DNA from: Actinoplanes sp. NBC_00393
GTDB taxonomy: Bacteria > Actinomycetota > Actinomycetes > Mycobacteriales > Micromonosporaceae
Assembly (NCBI RefSeq): GCF_036053395.1
Contig: NZ_CP107942.1
Location: forward strand, 7,830,501 to 7,894,500
Reading direction: 5' to 3'
Length of the DNA stretch: 64,000 nt
Shown here: positions 15,877 through 27,397 of the stretch, piece by piece
How positions within the stretch are numbered: position 1 is the first letter of the stretch
Layout of the letters: every line of letters starts with the position of its first letter
Made by a program: the position numbers and the translations under genes
Notes under the pieces: model-generated
Database searches by the model: none
Told to the model about the DNA's origin: nothing
The model's input: the letters and a program-made list of their open reading frames with translations, nothing else

Positions 15877-16515
15877 GTGACATCTTTGCCCGATCGTTTC
15901 CGGGCGGCGGCGCGCGGCGCCGGCGCCACCGCGAGCGACGCCGACCTGGACGCCGCCGCGCAGCACCTGCTCAGCCGCTGGACCGAGCCGCAGCGCCACT
16001 ACCACGACGTGAGCCACCTGGCGTCCGTGCTCGACGTGGTGGACCAGTTCGCCGGGCTGGCCCCGCACCCCGACCGGGTACGCCTGGCCGCCTGGATGCA
16101 CGACGCGGTCTACGACCCGCGGGCGCTGGGCGACGCCAACGAGCGGGACAGCGCCGAGTTCGCCGAGGGGCTGCTGCTGACGCTGGGCGCGCCGGCCGAG
16201 GTGGCGGGCGAGGTGGCCCGGCTGGTCGGGCTGACCGCCGGTCACGCCACCGGCGAGGACGACCCGGACGGCGAGCTGCTCTGCGACGCCGACCTGGCCA
16301 TTCTCGCCAGTGCGGCAGACCGGTACGCCCACTACACCAGCGCGATCCGCCGCGAGTACGCCCACGTGCCCGACGACGCCTTCCGCGCCGGCCGCACCCA
16401 GGTGCTGCAGGAGCTGCTGAGACTTCCGGCGATCTACCGCCTCGCCCCGATCCACGACGAGTGGGAGTCGCGCGCCCGGGCCAACCTTCAGGCCGAGCTG
16501 GACGAACTCGCCTGA
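15877..16515 (+). CDS. HD-domain-like predicted metal-dependent phosphohydrolase
   Basis: 212 residues. HD-type metal ligands are seen in RHYHDVSHLASVLDVVD, LAAWMHDAVYDPRA and ELLCDADLAILAS. This pattern (HYHxxxHL, FHDxxY, DxDLxIL) defines a widespread group of uncharacterised HD phosphohydrolases. The substrate is unknown. The start is GTG 15877 with CAGGAT 6 nt upstream; no ribosome site is visible. Its 3' end overlaps the convergent DUF4031 gene by 28 bp. Confidence 0.82.
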   Translation: MTSLPDRFRAAARGAGATASDADLDAAAQHLLSRWTEPQRHYHDVSHLASVLDVVDQFAGLAPHPDRVRLAAWMHDAVYDPRALGDANERDSAEFAEGLLLTLGAPAEVAGEVARLVGLTAGHATGEDDPDGELLCDADLAILASAADRYAHYTSAIRREYAHVPDDAFRAGRTQVLQELLRLPAIYRLAPIHDEWESRARANLQAELDELA

Positions 16516-16772
16516 CTCAAATGCTTCGGGCGGCGCAGCCCGGACGCCCGCAGCCGGGCGGCGAGCTCCCGGGACGGCAGCAGGGTGGCGCCCAGCCAGA
16601 GCGCGCTGCGGAACCGGAACTCCGGGATGTCGTAGTGGTCCCGGTCGAAGGCCCGCCGCGGCGCGCCGAGCATCTCCGCGAACGCGTGCAGCTCGTCGAA
16701 CGACACGTCGCTGACCAGGTGCGACCAGAGGCAGCCGCGACCCGGCCAGCGAGGTTCGTCGACGAGGATCAA
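16488..16772 (-). CDS. DUF4031 domain protein
   Basis: 94 residues covering the whole DUF4031 domain: ILVDEPRWPGRGCLWSHLVSD, DELHAFAEMLGAPRRAFDRDHYDIPE. No function is established. The start is a TTG that overlaps the glpD stop as TTGA (16769-16772), so translation is coupled to glpD. The C-terminus is a Ser run (SSSSSA) in the 28-bp overlap with the convergent HD-like gene. Confidence 0.82.
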   Translation of the reverse strand: MILVDEPRWPGRGCLWSHLVSDVSFDELHAFAEMLGAPRRAFDRDHYDIPEFRFRSALWLGATLLPSRELAARLRASGLRRPKHLSQASSSSSA

Positions 16773-18568
16773 AGATCGATCTCGAGCAGCTCGACGTGCC
16801 GGTCGGCGGCCAGCCCGCGGACGTCGGCCGCGCCGAGCCGAGCCGCGTCGGCGGTGGCGTCGTCCGGCATGGTCTGCGACTGGCGCTCGGCGGTCACCCG
16901 GGCGAGGTAGTGCTCGATCTCCTTGGCCTGCACGGTCGCGTCCCAGCCGAGCGCCTCACCCATCACCTCGGCGGCGTGCGCGGCGGTCTCGGCGCCCCGG
17001 TGCGCGGTCTCGATCGAGATCCGGGTACGCCGGGTGAGCACGTCGTCCAGGTGCAGCGCGCCTTCGGCGAGAGCGGCGTACGCCACCTCGACCGCGAGGT
17101 ATTCCGGGGCGCCGGCGAGCGGGGCGGCCAGCGCCGGGTCGGCAGCCATCATCGCCAGAAGATGTACGGTCAGCGTCCCGTACCGCTCCAGCAGATGCTC
17201 GACCACCCCGGTGGTGACGCCGTGCCGCCTCGCCATGTCCTGCCGGTCACGCCACGCGGCGGCGTAGCCGTCCGCGCCGAGCAGCGGAAGCTGATCGGTG
17301 CGGGACGGCCGTGCCGGACCGCCCAGCCGGCGCACCGCCCGGTCGATGACGTCGGCGGCCATCACCCGGTAGGTGGTGTATTTGCCGCCGGCCACCAGCA
17401 TCAGCCCGAGCATCGGCTCGACGACGGCGTGCTCACGGGACAGCTTGGAGGTCGAGTCGGCCTCGCCGGAGAGCAGCGGGCGCAGCCCGGCGTAGACGCC
17501 CTCGATGTCGTCGGTGGTGAGCGGCCGGTCCAGCACGGTGTTGACCTGGTCCAACAGGTACCGGATGTCGCGGGCGGAGGCGGCCGGGTGGGACCGGTCG
17601 AGCTGCCAGTCGGTGTCGGTGGTGCCGATGATCCAGTGCCCGCCCCAGGGCAGCACGAAGAGCACCGAGGTGGCGGTCCGCAGGATCAGGCCGGCCTCAC
17701 CGGTGATCGCCGAGCGGGGCACCACGAGGTGCACCCCCTTGGAGGCGCGGACCCGCAGGCCGGGGCGGACGCCCACGTCGCGGAGCATCTCCGACATGTC
17801 GTCGCTCCACACTCCGGTGGCGGCGACGACCGTCTTCGCTCGAACCTCGAACTCCTCCGAACCGGGTGACTCCAGGTCGCGCAGCTTGACCCCGACCACC
17901 TGCCGGGCCTCGCGCACGAAGCCGGTGACCCGCGCGCTGGTGACCACGGCCGCGCCCAGGCTGGCCGCGGTCCGGGCCAGGTTGACCACCAGGCGGGCGT
18001 CGTCCATCTGCCCGTCGAAGTAGCGGATCGCGCCGCTGATCTTGTCGGCCCGCAGGCTGGGGAAGAGGTGGCGGGCGCCGTCCCGGCTCAGGTGCCGGTG
18101 CAGCGGCATGCCGCGGCCGGAGCCGAAGATGCCGGCAAAGGCGTCGTACGCCGCCACGCCGAGCCCGTAGTAGCCCCGCTGCCACACCCGCTGGGGCACA
18201 CCCGCGGCCGGCAGCGGCACCAGGATCGGCACCGGGCGGACCAGGTGCGGGGCCAGCCGGGTGGCGAGCAGCCCGCGCTCGGTCAGCGCCTCGTGCACCA
18301 GGTGCAGCTCGAGCTGCTCCAGGTAGCGCAGGCCGCCGTGGATGAGCTTGCTGGACCGGCTGGAGGTGCCGGCGGCGAAGTCACGGGCCTCGACGAGGGC
18401 GACCTTCAGCCCGCGGGAGGCCGCGTCGACCGCCGCGCCGGCGCCGGTGACGCCGCCGCCGACGACCAGGACGTCGAACTGTTCGTCACGGAGCCGCCGG
18501 AGATCGGCCGTGCGGCGGATCGGAGAGAGCCGGCCGGCCGAGTAGCGGGAGACGGAGGGATCACGCAC
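16769..18568 (-). CDS. glpD: Glycerol-3-phosphate dehydrogenase (FAD-dependent)
   Basis: Oxidises sn-glycerol-3-phosphate to dihydroxyacetone phosphate at the membrane and feeds electrons to quinone; 599 residues. The FAD-binding motif is VVGGGVTGAGAAVDAASRG (about residues 35-53), followed by SRSSKLIHGGLRYLEQ and the GIIGTTDTDW-like stretch. The C-terminal helical domain (from about 440) is present, so the protein is full length. GTG 18568 is chosen because TAACGT lies exactly 7 nt upstream; a longer frame would start inside the promoter. DUF4031 follows with a 4-bp overlap. No glpK or glpF is next to it. Confidence 0.93.
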   Translation of the reverse strand: MRDPSVSRYSAGRLSPIRRTADLRRLRDEQFDVLVVGGGVTGAGAAVDAASRGLKVALVEARDFAAGTSSRSSKLIHGGLRYLEQLELHLVHEALTERGLLATRLAPHLVRPVPILVPLPAAGVPQRVWQRGYYGLGVAAYDAFAGIFGSGRGMPLHRHLSRDGARHLFPSLRADKISGAIRYFDGQMDDARLVVNLARTAASLGAAVVTSARVTGFVREARQVVGVKLRDLESPGSEEFEVRAKTVVAATGVWSDDMSEMLRDVGVRPGLRVRASKGVHLVVPRSAITGEAGLILRTATSVLFVLPWGGHWIIGTTDTDWQLDRSHPAASARDIRYLLDQVNTVLDRPLTTDDIEGVYAGLRPLLSGEADSTSKLSREHAVVEPMLGLMLVAGGKYTTYRVMAADVIDRAVRRLGGPARPSRTDQLPLLGADGYAAAWRDRQDMARRHGVTTGVVEHLLERYGTLTVHLLAMMAADPALAAPLAGAPEYLAVEVAYAALAEGALHLDDVLTRRTRISIETAHRGAETAAHAAEVMGEALGWDATVQAKEIEHYLARVTAERQSQTMPDDATADAARLGAADVRGLAADRHVELLEIDL

Positions 18569-18665
18569 CCGTCCCACGTTAGCGCCCCGACCGTTCACCC
18601 CGGCGAGGGAATCCTTCTGCGATCCACCGTTTCCGATTCCCGCCCGCCCGGCCACTCGCTCTCCC

Positions 18666-18671
18666 TAGCGT
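18666..18671 (+). promoter_or_regulatory. -10 element for the large surface protein
   Basis: TAGCGT ends 6 nt before GTG 18678, with no Shine-Dalgarno, indicating a leaderless mRNA for the surface protein. Confidence 0.45.
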
Positions 18672-18677
18672 GAGTGG

Positions 18678-21600
18678 GTGCGCGGACGGAGCGCCGGGAT
18701 CCTGTTGCTCGTCCTGGCCGTGATGCTGACGATGCTGCCGCCGGCCCGGGTCGAGGCGGCGATCACCACGCCGTTCACCACCCGGTTCGACGTCAACGCG
18801 AACGGCTCGATCATGTTGCGCGGCAACGCGAACCTGACCTGCCCGGTGCATCTGCTCACACCGACCTGCGCGGCGGCGCGCAACGGCACGGGTTCGAGCC
18901 TCAACGAGGAACTGAACGACAACGGCTATCCGATGGTCTTCACCGACGCGGACGGCGACGCGGCGACGTTCAACGACAGCAACGCGACGATCACCATGCC
19001 GGCCGGCAGCAGCGTGCTCTTCGCCGGCCTGTACTGGGGCGCCGACCCGAGCGCGGGCAGTTCGCTGGGGGCGCTGCTGGGTGCCGCGGCGCCATCCGCG
19101 CCGGACAAGAACAAGGTCCTATTCCGTACGCCGTCCGGCGCGACCTGGCATCCGATCACCGCCTCCAGCCTCTACACGATCAGCCCGACCGGGGCCTACC
19201 AGGGCTTCGCCGACGTCACCGGACTGGTGGCCGGCGCCGGCAACGGGGTGTACGCGGTGGCCAACATCCAGTCCGGGCGGGGCACCGACCGGTACGCCGG
19301 CTGGACCCTGGTCATCGCGTACCGCAATCCCGCCGAGGACCTGCGTAGCCTGCGGGTCTACGACGGGTTCGGCTCGATCGCGTCGGGCAGCGTCAACATC
19401 CCGGTGACCGGCTTCGAGGCGCCGCACACCGGCATCGTGAACGCCGAGGTGGGGGCGGTCGCGTACGAGGGCGACCTGGGCAAGACCGGCGACGGACTGC
19501 GCCTGAACGGGCAGTCGCTGAGCGACGCGGCCAACCCGGCGAACAACGTCTTCAACAGCACGGTGAGTGACGGCGGGGTGAGCGTCGCCGGGCGCAACCC
19601 GGCCTATTCGAACCTGTTCGGGGTCGACATCGACCAGTTCGACGCGTCCGGGAAGCTGGCCAACGCGGCGACCAGCGCCACCCTGACGATGACCACGGCC
19701 GGAGAGACCTACTACCCGGGTGTCATCACGATCGCCATCGACCTGTACGCCCCGAAGATCGTCACCACGGCCACCGCGACCGACGTCAACGGCGGCGTCC
19801 TGGTGCCGGGCGACGAGATCGAATACCGGATCACCGTGCGTAACGACGGCAACGACATCGCCGACGGGGTGACGCTCGCCGACGCGATCCCGGTCTACAC
19901 CACGTACGTCCCGGGCAGCCTGACGGTCCAGGGGTCGGCGTTCAGCGACGCCGTCGACGGCGACCGCGGTGAGGTCAGCGGCGGCACAGCCGTGTTCCGA
20001 TTAGGCAGCATTCCGTACCAGGGGACGACGTATGTCACGTTCCGGGTGCGGGTCGGCGTCGGCGCCCCCAGCGGGTACGCCATCGCGAACCTGGTGAACG
20101 TCAGCTACACCGGCCGCACCACCAGCGTCGCCGTGGCCTCGGTCGGCGGGACCGTCGCCAGCACCGTCAACCAGCCGGACGCCGACCTGGCCGCCGCGCT
20201 CACCGTCAGTCCGGCGTACCTGCAACGCGCCGCCACCCCGCGCCCGGTCGCCTGGACCGCGACGGTGACCAACGCCGGCCCGCATCCGGAACCGGCCGTC
20301 CGGGCCGTCCTCACCCTGCCCGCCGGGGTCACCCCGGACACCCTGCCGACCGGGTGCACCGCGGCCGGCCAGGTCGTCACCTGCCTGCTCGGGCCGCTGC
20401 TCGCCACACACCAGGCGAACGTCACGATCCCGGCGACCGTGACCGGGGCCGCCGCGGCGGACGCGACCGCGACGCTGGCCGTCTCCGGGGACGGGCGGGA
20501 CACGGTGAGCGGCAACAACACCGGCACCGCGTCGGTCGCGGTGAACTCGCCGCCGGTGGCTGTGGCCGACAGCGCCGGCACCACGAACGGTGTTCCGGTC
20601 ACGTTCGACGTACGCAGCAACGACAGCGATCCCGATGATGCCGCGAGTGGCCTGGGGGTCTCGATCGTCTCGGCGCCCGGTCACGGCACCGCGGTGGTGG
20701 CGGCGGACGGCACCGTCACCTACACACCGACGCTCGGCTGGACCGGGGCGGACACCTTCGGATACGAGGTGAACGACGGCAACGGCGGCACCGATACCGC
20801 CACTGCCACGGTGACCACGGCAAACGCCCTGCCGATCGCGCGTGACGACGAGAAGAACACCCGGGCCGGGACCCCGGTGATCATTTCGGTGCTGGACAAC
20901 GACAGCGACCCGAACACTCTCGACCTGCCGTTCGTCGTCGCGGCCGGCCAGCCGGCGCCCGGCACCGGCACGGTCCTGCAGGTCGGTCCGCTGCTCACCT
21001 ACACGCCCGCGCTGGGCTTCACCGGCCGGGCGCACTTCACCTACACGATCCAGGACCTGTACGGCGGGCAGGCGGTCGGCCACGTCTACATCGACGTGGA
21101 GAACGCCGCGCCGACCGCGGCGGACGACGTGGCGGACACCGCTCACAACACCGGCAAGTCGATCGACGTGCTCGACAACGACACCGACCCGAACAGCCTC
21201 TTCGGGGACTACCTGACCATCATCTCGGTCGACCAGCCGCCGACCGGCACAGGGAGCACGTCGATCGTCAACAACGAGGTGTTCTACCAGCCGCCGCTCG
21301 GGTTCTCCGGGACCGCCGCGTTCTCGTACACCGCCGAGGACACCGGCCACGCCGCCTCCACCGCGACCGTCACAGTCACCGTCCGCAACGCCCTCCCGGT
21401 CGCCGCCGACCGGGTCGTGAGCACCGGTTACCGGCAGTACCTGGACATCGCCGTGCTGAGCCCGTGGGCGACCGACCCCAATCCGGGCGACGTGCTGCGG
21501 GTGAGCGGCACGGCCAATCCGACCCGCGGCACCGCGACGGTCCAGCCGGACGGCACCATCCGGTACACCCCGGACGCCGGCTTCTCCGGCACGGATCAGT

Positions 21601-24128
21601 TCGACTACACGATCGACGACGGGCACGGCGGCAGCGACGTCGGGCGGATCGACGTGACCGTGGCGAACGCGCTGCCGGTGGCCCGGCCGGACGCGGTGAC
21701 CGTGCAGGCCGGGGTGCCGCTCGCGATCGACGTGATGGCCAACGACGACGACGATCCGAACGGCGTTCCGGCGACGATCACCGTGACCGCCCTGCCCGCG
21801 CACGGCACGGTGTCGATCGGGCCGGGTCGCATGATCACCTACACCCCGGGCGCGGGGCACCGGGGGCCGGAAACGTTCGGATACACGCTGAGTGACGGGC
21901 AGGGGTCCTCCGCCGCGGCGGTGACGATCGGGGTGGTCAACTCGGCGCCGGTCGCCCGGCCGGACGCGGCCGCCACCGACACCGGCACGGCCGTCACCGT
22001 CGCTGTGCTCGACAACGACGAGGACCCGAACGGCGACCTGCTCACCCTGGCCGGCGTGGCTGCTGCGGCGCACGGCACGATCGTCCGGAACCCGGACGGG
22101 ACGCTCACCTACACGCCGGCGGCCGGCTTCTACGGCACCGACTCGATCAGCTACGCCATCGAGGATCCGGAGCGGCTGGCCGACTCGGCGGTGCTGACCA
22201 TCACCGTACGCAACGCCGCGCCGATCGCCGTGGACGACGCCTTCGTGGCCCACCCCAAGGTGGCCACGCCGCTGGCGGTCCTCGACAACGACACCGACCC
22301 GAACGCCGGGCAGCTGCTCACCGTGGCGTCGGCCGGTGCGGCCGCCAAGGGTGTGGTGACGCTGAACGCGGACGGGACGCTCACCTACCGGTCCACCGGC
22401 AGCAACACCGGACTGGACACGTTCACCTACGTGCTCACCGACGACCTGGGACGGACCGACACTGGCGCGGTGACGATCACCATCAACGGGCCGCCGGTGG
22501 CGGTGGCGGACACGGCGTCGACCGGCCCGGCGGCGCCGGTGACCATCCCGGTCGCCGGGAACGACACCGACCCGGAGGGGGATGCGCTGACCGTCGTCTC
22601 GGTGGGGACGCCGGGACACGGCACCGCAGGACTCAACGCGGACGGGAGCGTGTGGTACGCCCCGAGCGCCGCGTTCGCCGGTGTGGAGACGTTCGGGTAC
22701 GACGTACGCGACACCCTCGGCAACCGCGCCACCGGCCAGATCACCGTGACCGTGGCGAACGCGCCGCCGATCGCCCGGCCGGACGAGGGCGGGGTGCTGA
22801 CCGGCCGCACCGTCACGATCGACGTGCTCGCCAACGACAGCGACGTCAACACCGGCCAGACGCTCGTCATCGCTTCACCCGGCTCGCCCGGGCACGGCAC
22901 CGCGACCGTGTCGGGCGGGCGGATCCGGTACACCCCGGCGGCCGGCTGGCTCGGCCGGGACACCTTCGTCTACACGGTCAGCGACGGCGCCGGCGGGCTC
23001 GGCACGGCAGTTGTCGGGGTGACCGTCAGCGACGGGCGGCCGGTGGCCGTAGCGGACTTCCAGGACACCCCCTACCGGCGTGCGGTGATCGTGCCGGTAC
23101 TCGCCAACGACGTCGACCCGGCCGGGTCGCTCACCGTCGTCGCGGTCACCCAGCCGGCACGGGGCACCGTGACGTACGGGGCGCGCACCGTCACCTTCAC
23201 CCCGCCGGACGGCTTCTCCGGTCCGGCGGTCTTCGGATACACCGCCCAGGACGATGCCGGGCAGCGGGTCACCGCGAACGTCACGATCACCGTCGACGCG
23301 CCGCCGAAGGTGCCGGACCGGGCGACGGTCACCAAGCCCGGCGACCCGGTGGCCGTCCCGCTCCCGGTCGCCGACAACGCCGGCCGGCCGGTCACCATCG
23401 TCTCCGTCGGGACGCCGGCACACGGCACCGTGGTCCTGAACGCGGACGGAACCGTCACCTACCGGTCCAATCCGGGGTTCTCCGGGACCGATACCTTCAC
23501 CTACACGGTGGTCGACGCGTTCGGGAACGCGGCTGAGGCGACGATCGTCGTGCTGGTCGGCGACCCGCTGCCGCCTCTCCCGACGCTCCCCCCGACCAGC
23601 GCGCCGACCCCGCCGCCGGTCACCACCGCACCGACGCCGGCCCCGCCCACAACGACGCTGCCGCCGGCGAGCCCGCCGGCCACGACGCCGACGCCCACGA
23701 CCCCGCCGTCAGCGCCGAACCCGCCGAACCGGATTCCGCTGGTCGCGGCCGACGCCACGATGGTGACCGCCGGCGAGCGGGTGACGTTCCAGCCCCTGCG
23801 GAACGACTCGGACCCGGACGGCGACCCGCTCACCATCGTCGACTTGGGTCTTCCGGCACACGGCGAAGCGACCGGGAACGCCGCGGGCGAGGTCACCTAT
23901 GTCCCAGCAGCGGGCTTCACCGGGGTGGACACCTTCACCTACACGATCGGCGACGGCCGGGGCGGCACCGCCACCGGAACCGTCACGGTGCACGTCACTG
24001 CGGCCCGCGACCTGCCCCTCACCGGGCACGACGTGCTCGTCGTGGTCCGATACGGCGCGGCCGCCGTGCTCACCGGAATCGCCCTGCACTGGCTCGCCGG
24101 CCGGCCCGAACCCCGGCGGGAGCGCTGA
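18678..24128 (+). CDS. Wall-anchored giant protein with 12 tandem-95/cadherin-like repeats
   Basis: 1816 residues. A signal peptide (about 1-28, ending RVEA) leads into a secreted beta-rich region with GLYWGADPSAGSS, then two DUF11-like modules (about 355-620; YRITVRNDGNDIADGVTL, WTATVTNAGPHPEPAV). From about 625 there are 12 repeats of roughly 90 residues, each opening with PxAxxD, carrying a DNDxDP calcium-type turn, then G-HGT, YTPxxGFxGxDTFxY and a closing V-T/N. Repeats 11 and 12 are separated by a Pro/Thr stalk. The C-terminus has LPLTG, a hydrophobic helix and a basic tail (RPEPRRER), a sortase sorting signal. It is likely a calcium-binding adhesin or stalk; its ligand is unknown. Confidence 0.9.
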   Translation: MRGRSAGILLLVLAVMLTMLPPARVEAAITTPFTTRFDVNANGSIMLRGNANLTCPVHLLTPTCAAARNGTGSSLNEELNDNGYPMVFTDADGDAATFNDSNATITMPAGSSVLFAGLYWGADPSAGSSLGALLGAAAPSAPDKNKVLFRTPSGATWHPITASSLYTISPTGAYQGFADVTGLVAGAGNGVYAVANIQSGRGTDRYAGWTLVIAYRNPAEDLRSLRVYDGFGSIASGSVNIPVTGFEAPHTGIVNAEVGAVAYEGDLGKTGDGLRLNGQSLSDAANPANNVFNSTVSDGGVSVAGRNPAYSNLFGVDIDQFDASGKLANAATSATLTMTTAGETYYPGVITIAIDLYAPKIVTTATATDVNGGVLVPGDEIEYRITVRNDGNDIADGVTLADAIPVYTTYVPGSLTVQGSAFSDAVDGDRGEVSGGTAVFRLGSIPYQGTTYVTFRVRVGVGAPSGYAIANLVNVSYTGRTTSVAVASVGGTVASTVNQPDADLAAALTVSPAYLQRAATPRPVAWTATVTNAGPHPEPAVRAVLTLPAGVTPDTLPTGCTAAGQVVTCLLGPLLATHQANVTIPATVTGAAAADATATLAVSGDGRDTVSGNNTGTASVAVNSPPVAVADSAGTTNGVPVTFDVRSNDSDPDDAASGLGVSIVSAPGHGTAVVAADGTVTYTPTLGWTGADTFGYEVNDGNGGTDTATATVTTANALPIARDDEKNTRAGTPVIISVLDNDSDPNTLDLPFVVAAGQPAPGTGTVLQVGPLLTYTPALGFTGRAHFTYTIQDLYGGQAVGHVYIDVENAAPTAADDVADTAHNTGKSIDVLDNDTDPNSLFGDYLTIISVDQPPTGTGSTSIVNNEVFYQPPLGFSGTAAFSYTAEDTGHAASTATVTVTVRNALPVAADRVVSTGYRQYLDIAVLSPWATDPNPGDVLRVSGTANPTRGTATVQPDGTIRYTPDAGFSGTDQFDYTIDDGHGGSDVGRIDVTVANALPVARPDAVTVQAGVPLAIDVMANDDDDPNGVPATITVTALPAHGTVSIGPGRMITYTPGAGHRGPETFGYTLSDGQGSSAAAVTIGVVNSAPVARPDAAATDTGTAVTVAVLDNDEDPNGDLLTLAGVAAAAHGTIVRNPDGTLTYTPAAGFYGTDSISYAIEDPERLADSAVLTITVRNAAPIAVDDAFVAHPKVATPLAVLDNDTDPNAGQLLTVASAGAAAKGVVTLNADGTLTYRSTGSNTGLDTFTYVLTDDLGRTDTGAVTITINGPPVAVADTASTGPAAPVTIPVAGNDTDPEGDALTVVSVGTPGHGTAGLNADGSVWYAPSAAFAGVETFGYDVRDTLGNRATGQITVTVANAPPIARPDEGGVLTGRTVTIDVLANDSDVNTGQTLVIASPGSPGHGTATVSGGRIRYTPAAGWLGRDTFVYTVSDGAGGLGTAVVGVTVSDGRPVAVADFQDTPYRRAVIVPVLANDVDPAGSLTVVAVTQPARGTVTYGARTVTFTPPDGFSGPAVFGYTAQDDAGQRVTANVTITVDAPPKVPDRATVTKPGDPVAVPLPVADNAGRPVTIVSVGTPAHGTVVLNADGTVTYRSNPGFSGTDTFTYTVVDAFGNAAEATIVVLVGDPLPPLPTLPPTSAPTPPPVTTAPTPAPPTTTLPPASPPATTPTPTTPPSAPNPPNRIPLVAADATMVTAGERVTFQPLRNDSDPDGDPLTIVDLGLPAHGEATGNAAGEVTYVPAAGFTGVDTFTYTIGDGRGGTATGTVTVHVTAARDLPLTGHDVLVVVRYGAAAVLTGIALHWLAGRPEPRRER

Positions 24129-24213
24129 ACCGGCCGGACCCCGGCGGGAGCGCTGAACCGGCCGAACCCCGGCGGGAGCACTGAACCGGCCGAACCCCGG
24201 CGGGAGCGCTGAA
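24101..24213 (+). repeat. Four copies of a 28-bp tandem repeat over a stop codon
   Basis: Four near-identical copies run at 24101-24129 (29 bp), 24130-24157, 24158-24185 and 24186-24213. Each contains CCCCGGCGGGAGC and ends in GCTGAA or ACTGAA. The first copy encodes the basic C-terminal residues and the TGA stop of the surface protein, so the coding end itself was duplicated downstream. Copies differ by only one or two bases, which points to recent slippage or unequal exchange. Confidence 0.85.
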
Positions 24214-24248
24214 AAGGGCGGGCCGCCGAGGCGACCCGCCCTTTTCAG
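24209..24248. terminator. 14-bp hairpin, bidirectional terminator
   Basis: CTGAAAAGGGCGGG (24209-24222) pairs with CCCGCCCTTTTCAG (24235-24248) over a 12-nt loop. Each side gives four T residues after the GC stem, so it can act as an intrinsic terminator for the surface protein gene and for the convergent groEL (ends 24264). Confidence 0.8.
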
Positions 24249-24263
24249 GTGTTACTGATGGAC

Positions 24264-26114
<1,851 letters not shown>

Positions 26115-26141
26115 TTAGCACTCTCCGATGGCGAGTGCAAG
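26115..26141 (-). promoter_or_regulatory. CIRCE operator 2 (HrcA site)
   Basis: TTAGCACTC, nine spacer bases, then GAGTGCAAG; the left half is a perfect consensus match. Centres of the two CIRCE elements are 35 bp apart, about three helical turns, so two HrcA dimers could bind on the same face. Confidence 0.88.
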
Positions 26142-26271
26142 AAACCCCATCTTCCCGCGAAACCCTCGAACAGGCCGCGGTTTCCCGGCAAAGATCTTGA
26201 GGCCCAGGTCGGGCGTCCTCTTTACGCCAAGCCGGTTGCCGCGACGCCGTCCGCCCGGTAGTGAGAACCAC

Positions 26272-26775
26272 ATGGAGAACTGGACCGTGCGCCGGGTCAT
26301 CCCCGAGGACACCGGGCGGATGCGCGCGCTGCGCCTGGAGATGCTGGCGGACAGTCCCCTCGCCTTCCTGGAGACACTGGCCCAGGCGGCCGCCCGTCCG
26401 CACGAGAACTACCGGCAGCGGATCCGGCAGTCCGCCACCGGCCCGGAGACGGCCCAGTTCATCGCCGACCCGGGCGGGCCGCTGATCGGGCACGCCGGCG
26501 GGACCACCGTCCCGGACGAGCCGGGTTGCACCGTGGTCTTCGCGGTGTACCTGACTCCGGCGTACCGGGGTGGCAAGGTGCTCGCCCAGCTGATCGACGC
26601 GGTGGCCGACTGGTCCGCCGCGGCCGGGCGCAACGAGCTGATGCTGGAAGTGGTGGTCGGCAACGATCGGGCCGTCCGGGCGTACGAAAAACTGGGTTTC
26701 ACCGACACCGGGGTCCGGCTGCGCCACCCGACCGTCCCGGCGCTCGCCGAGCTGCAGATGCGGCGGAGGATCTGA
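26272..26775 (+). CDS. GNAT family N-acetyltransferase
   Basis: 167 residues, a single GNAT domain. The acetyl-CoA loop is [18 protein letters not shown], with beta-4 before it ([10 protein letters not shown]) and the typical end [20 protein letters not shown]. The N-terminus ([27 protein letters not shown]) resembles acetyltransferases that act on small amine compounds, but the substrate cannot be told. Start ATG 26272. The next gene starts on the last base of its stop codon (TGATG), so the two are co-translated. Confidence 0.85.
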   Translation: MENWTVRRVIPEDTGRMRALRLEMLADSPLAFLETLAQAAARPHENYRQRIRQSATGPETAQFIADPGGPLIGHAGGTTVPDEPGCTVVFAVYLTPAYRGGKVLAQLIDAVADWSAAAGRNELMLEVVVGNDRAVRAYEKLGFTDTGVRLRHPTVPALAELQMRRRI

Positions 26776-27212
26776 TGCGGCATCGCACGCGCACCTTCCT
26801 GACCACGATCAACGGGACCACCGGCGCGGGCCTGCTGCTGGCGCTGCTGTCCGGGGCCCGGGTCCGGCGCGGCCGCGACGGCATCATCATCGCCGAGGGA
26901 TACCGGCTGCGGGTGCCGCCGAACTCGTGCTTCACGGTCGGCTCGGTGATCCTCACCCGGCGCACCGCGGACTGGCTGCTGGCCGAGGAGCGGGCGGCGC
27001 TGCTGGCCCACGAGAGCCGGCACGCCGGCCAGTACGCCGTACTCGGACCGCTCTTCTGGCCTGCCTACTGGCTGGCCTGCGGCTGGTCGTACTCCCTGAC
27101 CAGGTCCTACGGCGTCCGCAACTTCTTCGAACGCAGGGCCGGGCTGAAGGACGGCGGCTATCCCGAGGACCTGCCGCTGCGGCCGTGGGCGGCCCGCTGG
27201 AAGCGGCGGTAG
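26775..27212 (+). CDS. Small protein with HExxH motif, unknown function
   Basis: 145 residues, family not firmly recognised. A basic N-terminus is followed by a semi-hydrophobic region, then [20 protein letters not shown] with HESRH near residue 79, the pattern of a zinc-metalloprotease active site. A hydrophobic stretch ([20 protein letters not shown]) follows and then [17 protein letters not shown]. The third zinc ligand might be the Glu or Asp of this C-terminal part. It overlaps the GNAT stop by one base. It could be a degenerate membrane-associated minimal metallopeptidase; activity is untested. Confidence 0.65.
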   Translation: MRHRTRTFLTTINGTTGAGLLLALLSGARVRRGRDGIIIAEGYRLRVPPNSCFTVGSVILTRRTADWLLAEERAALLAHESRHAGQYAVLGPLFWPAYWLACGWSYSLTRSYGVRNFFERRAGLKDGGYPEDLPLRPWAARWKRR

Positions 27213-27397
27213 GAATTTGGTCGGGAGGACGGACGCACCACTGCCTCCGCATGGGTCAGCACTGGGGTCGTTGGGTCCCTCGGAGATTGTCGCCAAGCTC
27301 AGGTGAGGGGCCTCGTACGGCGTCGCGTCCTCCCGCGTCATGCATCCTGCCGATCCGGAGATCGGATCGCAAGTCCCTCCAGGAGGGAATCTTCGAC

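Noticed and set aside
20001..22619. Long minus-strand open frame (872 codons) opposite the tandem-95 repeats
   Set aside because: Arg/Gly/Val-rich translation with no domain; it mirrors the repeated high-GC coding strand, which has a clear signal peptide, repeats and sorting signal.
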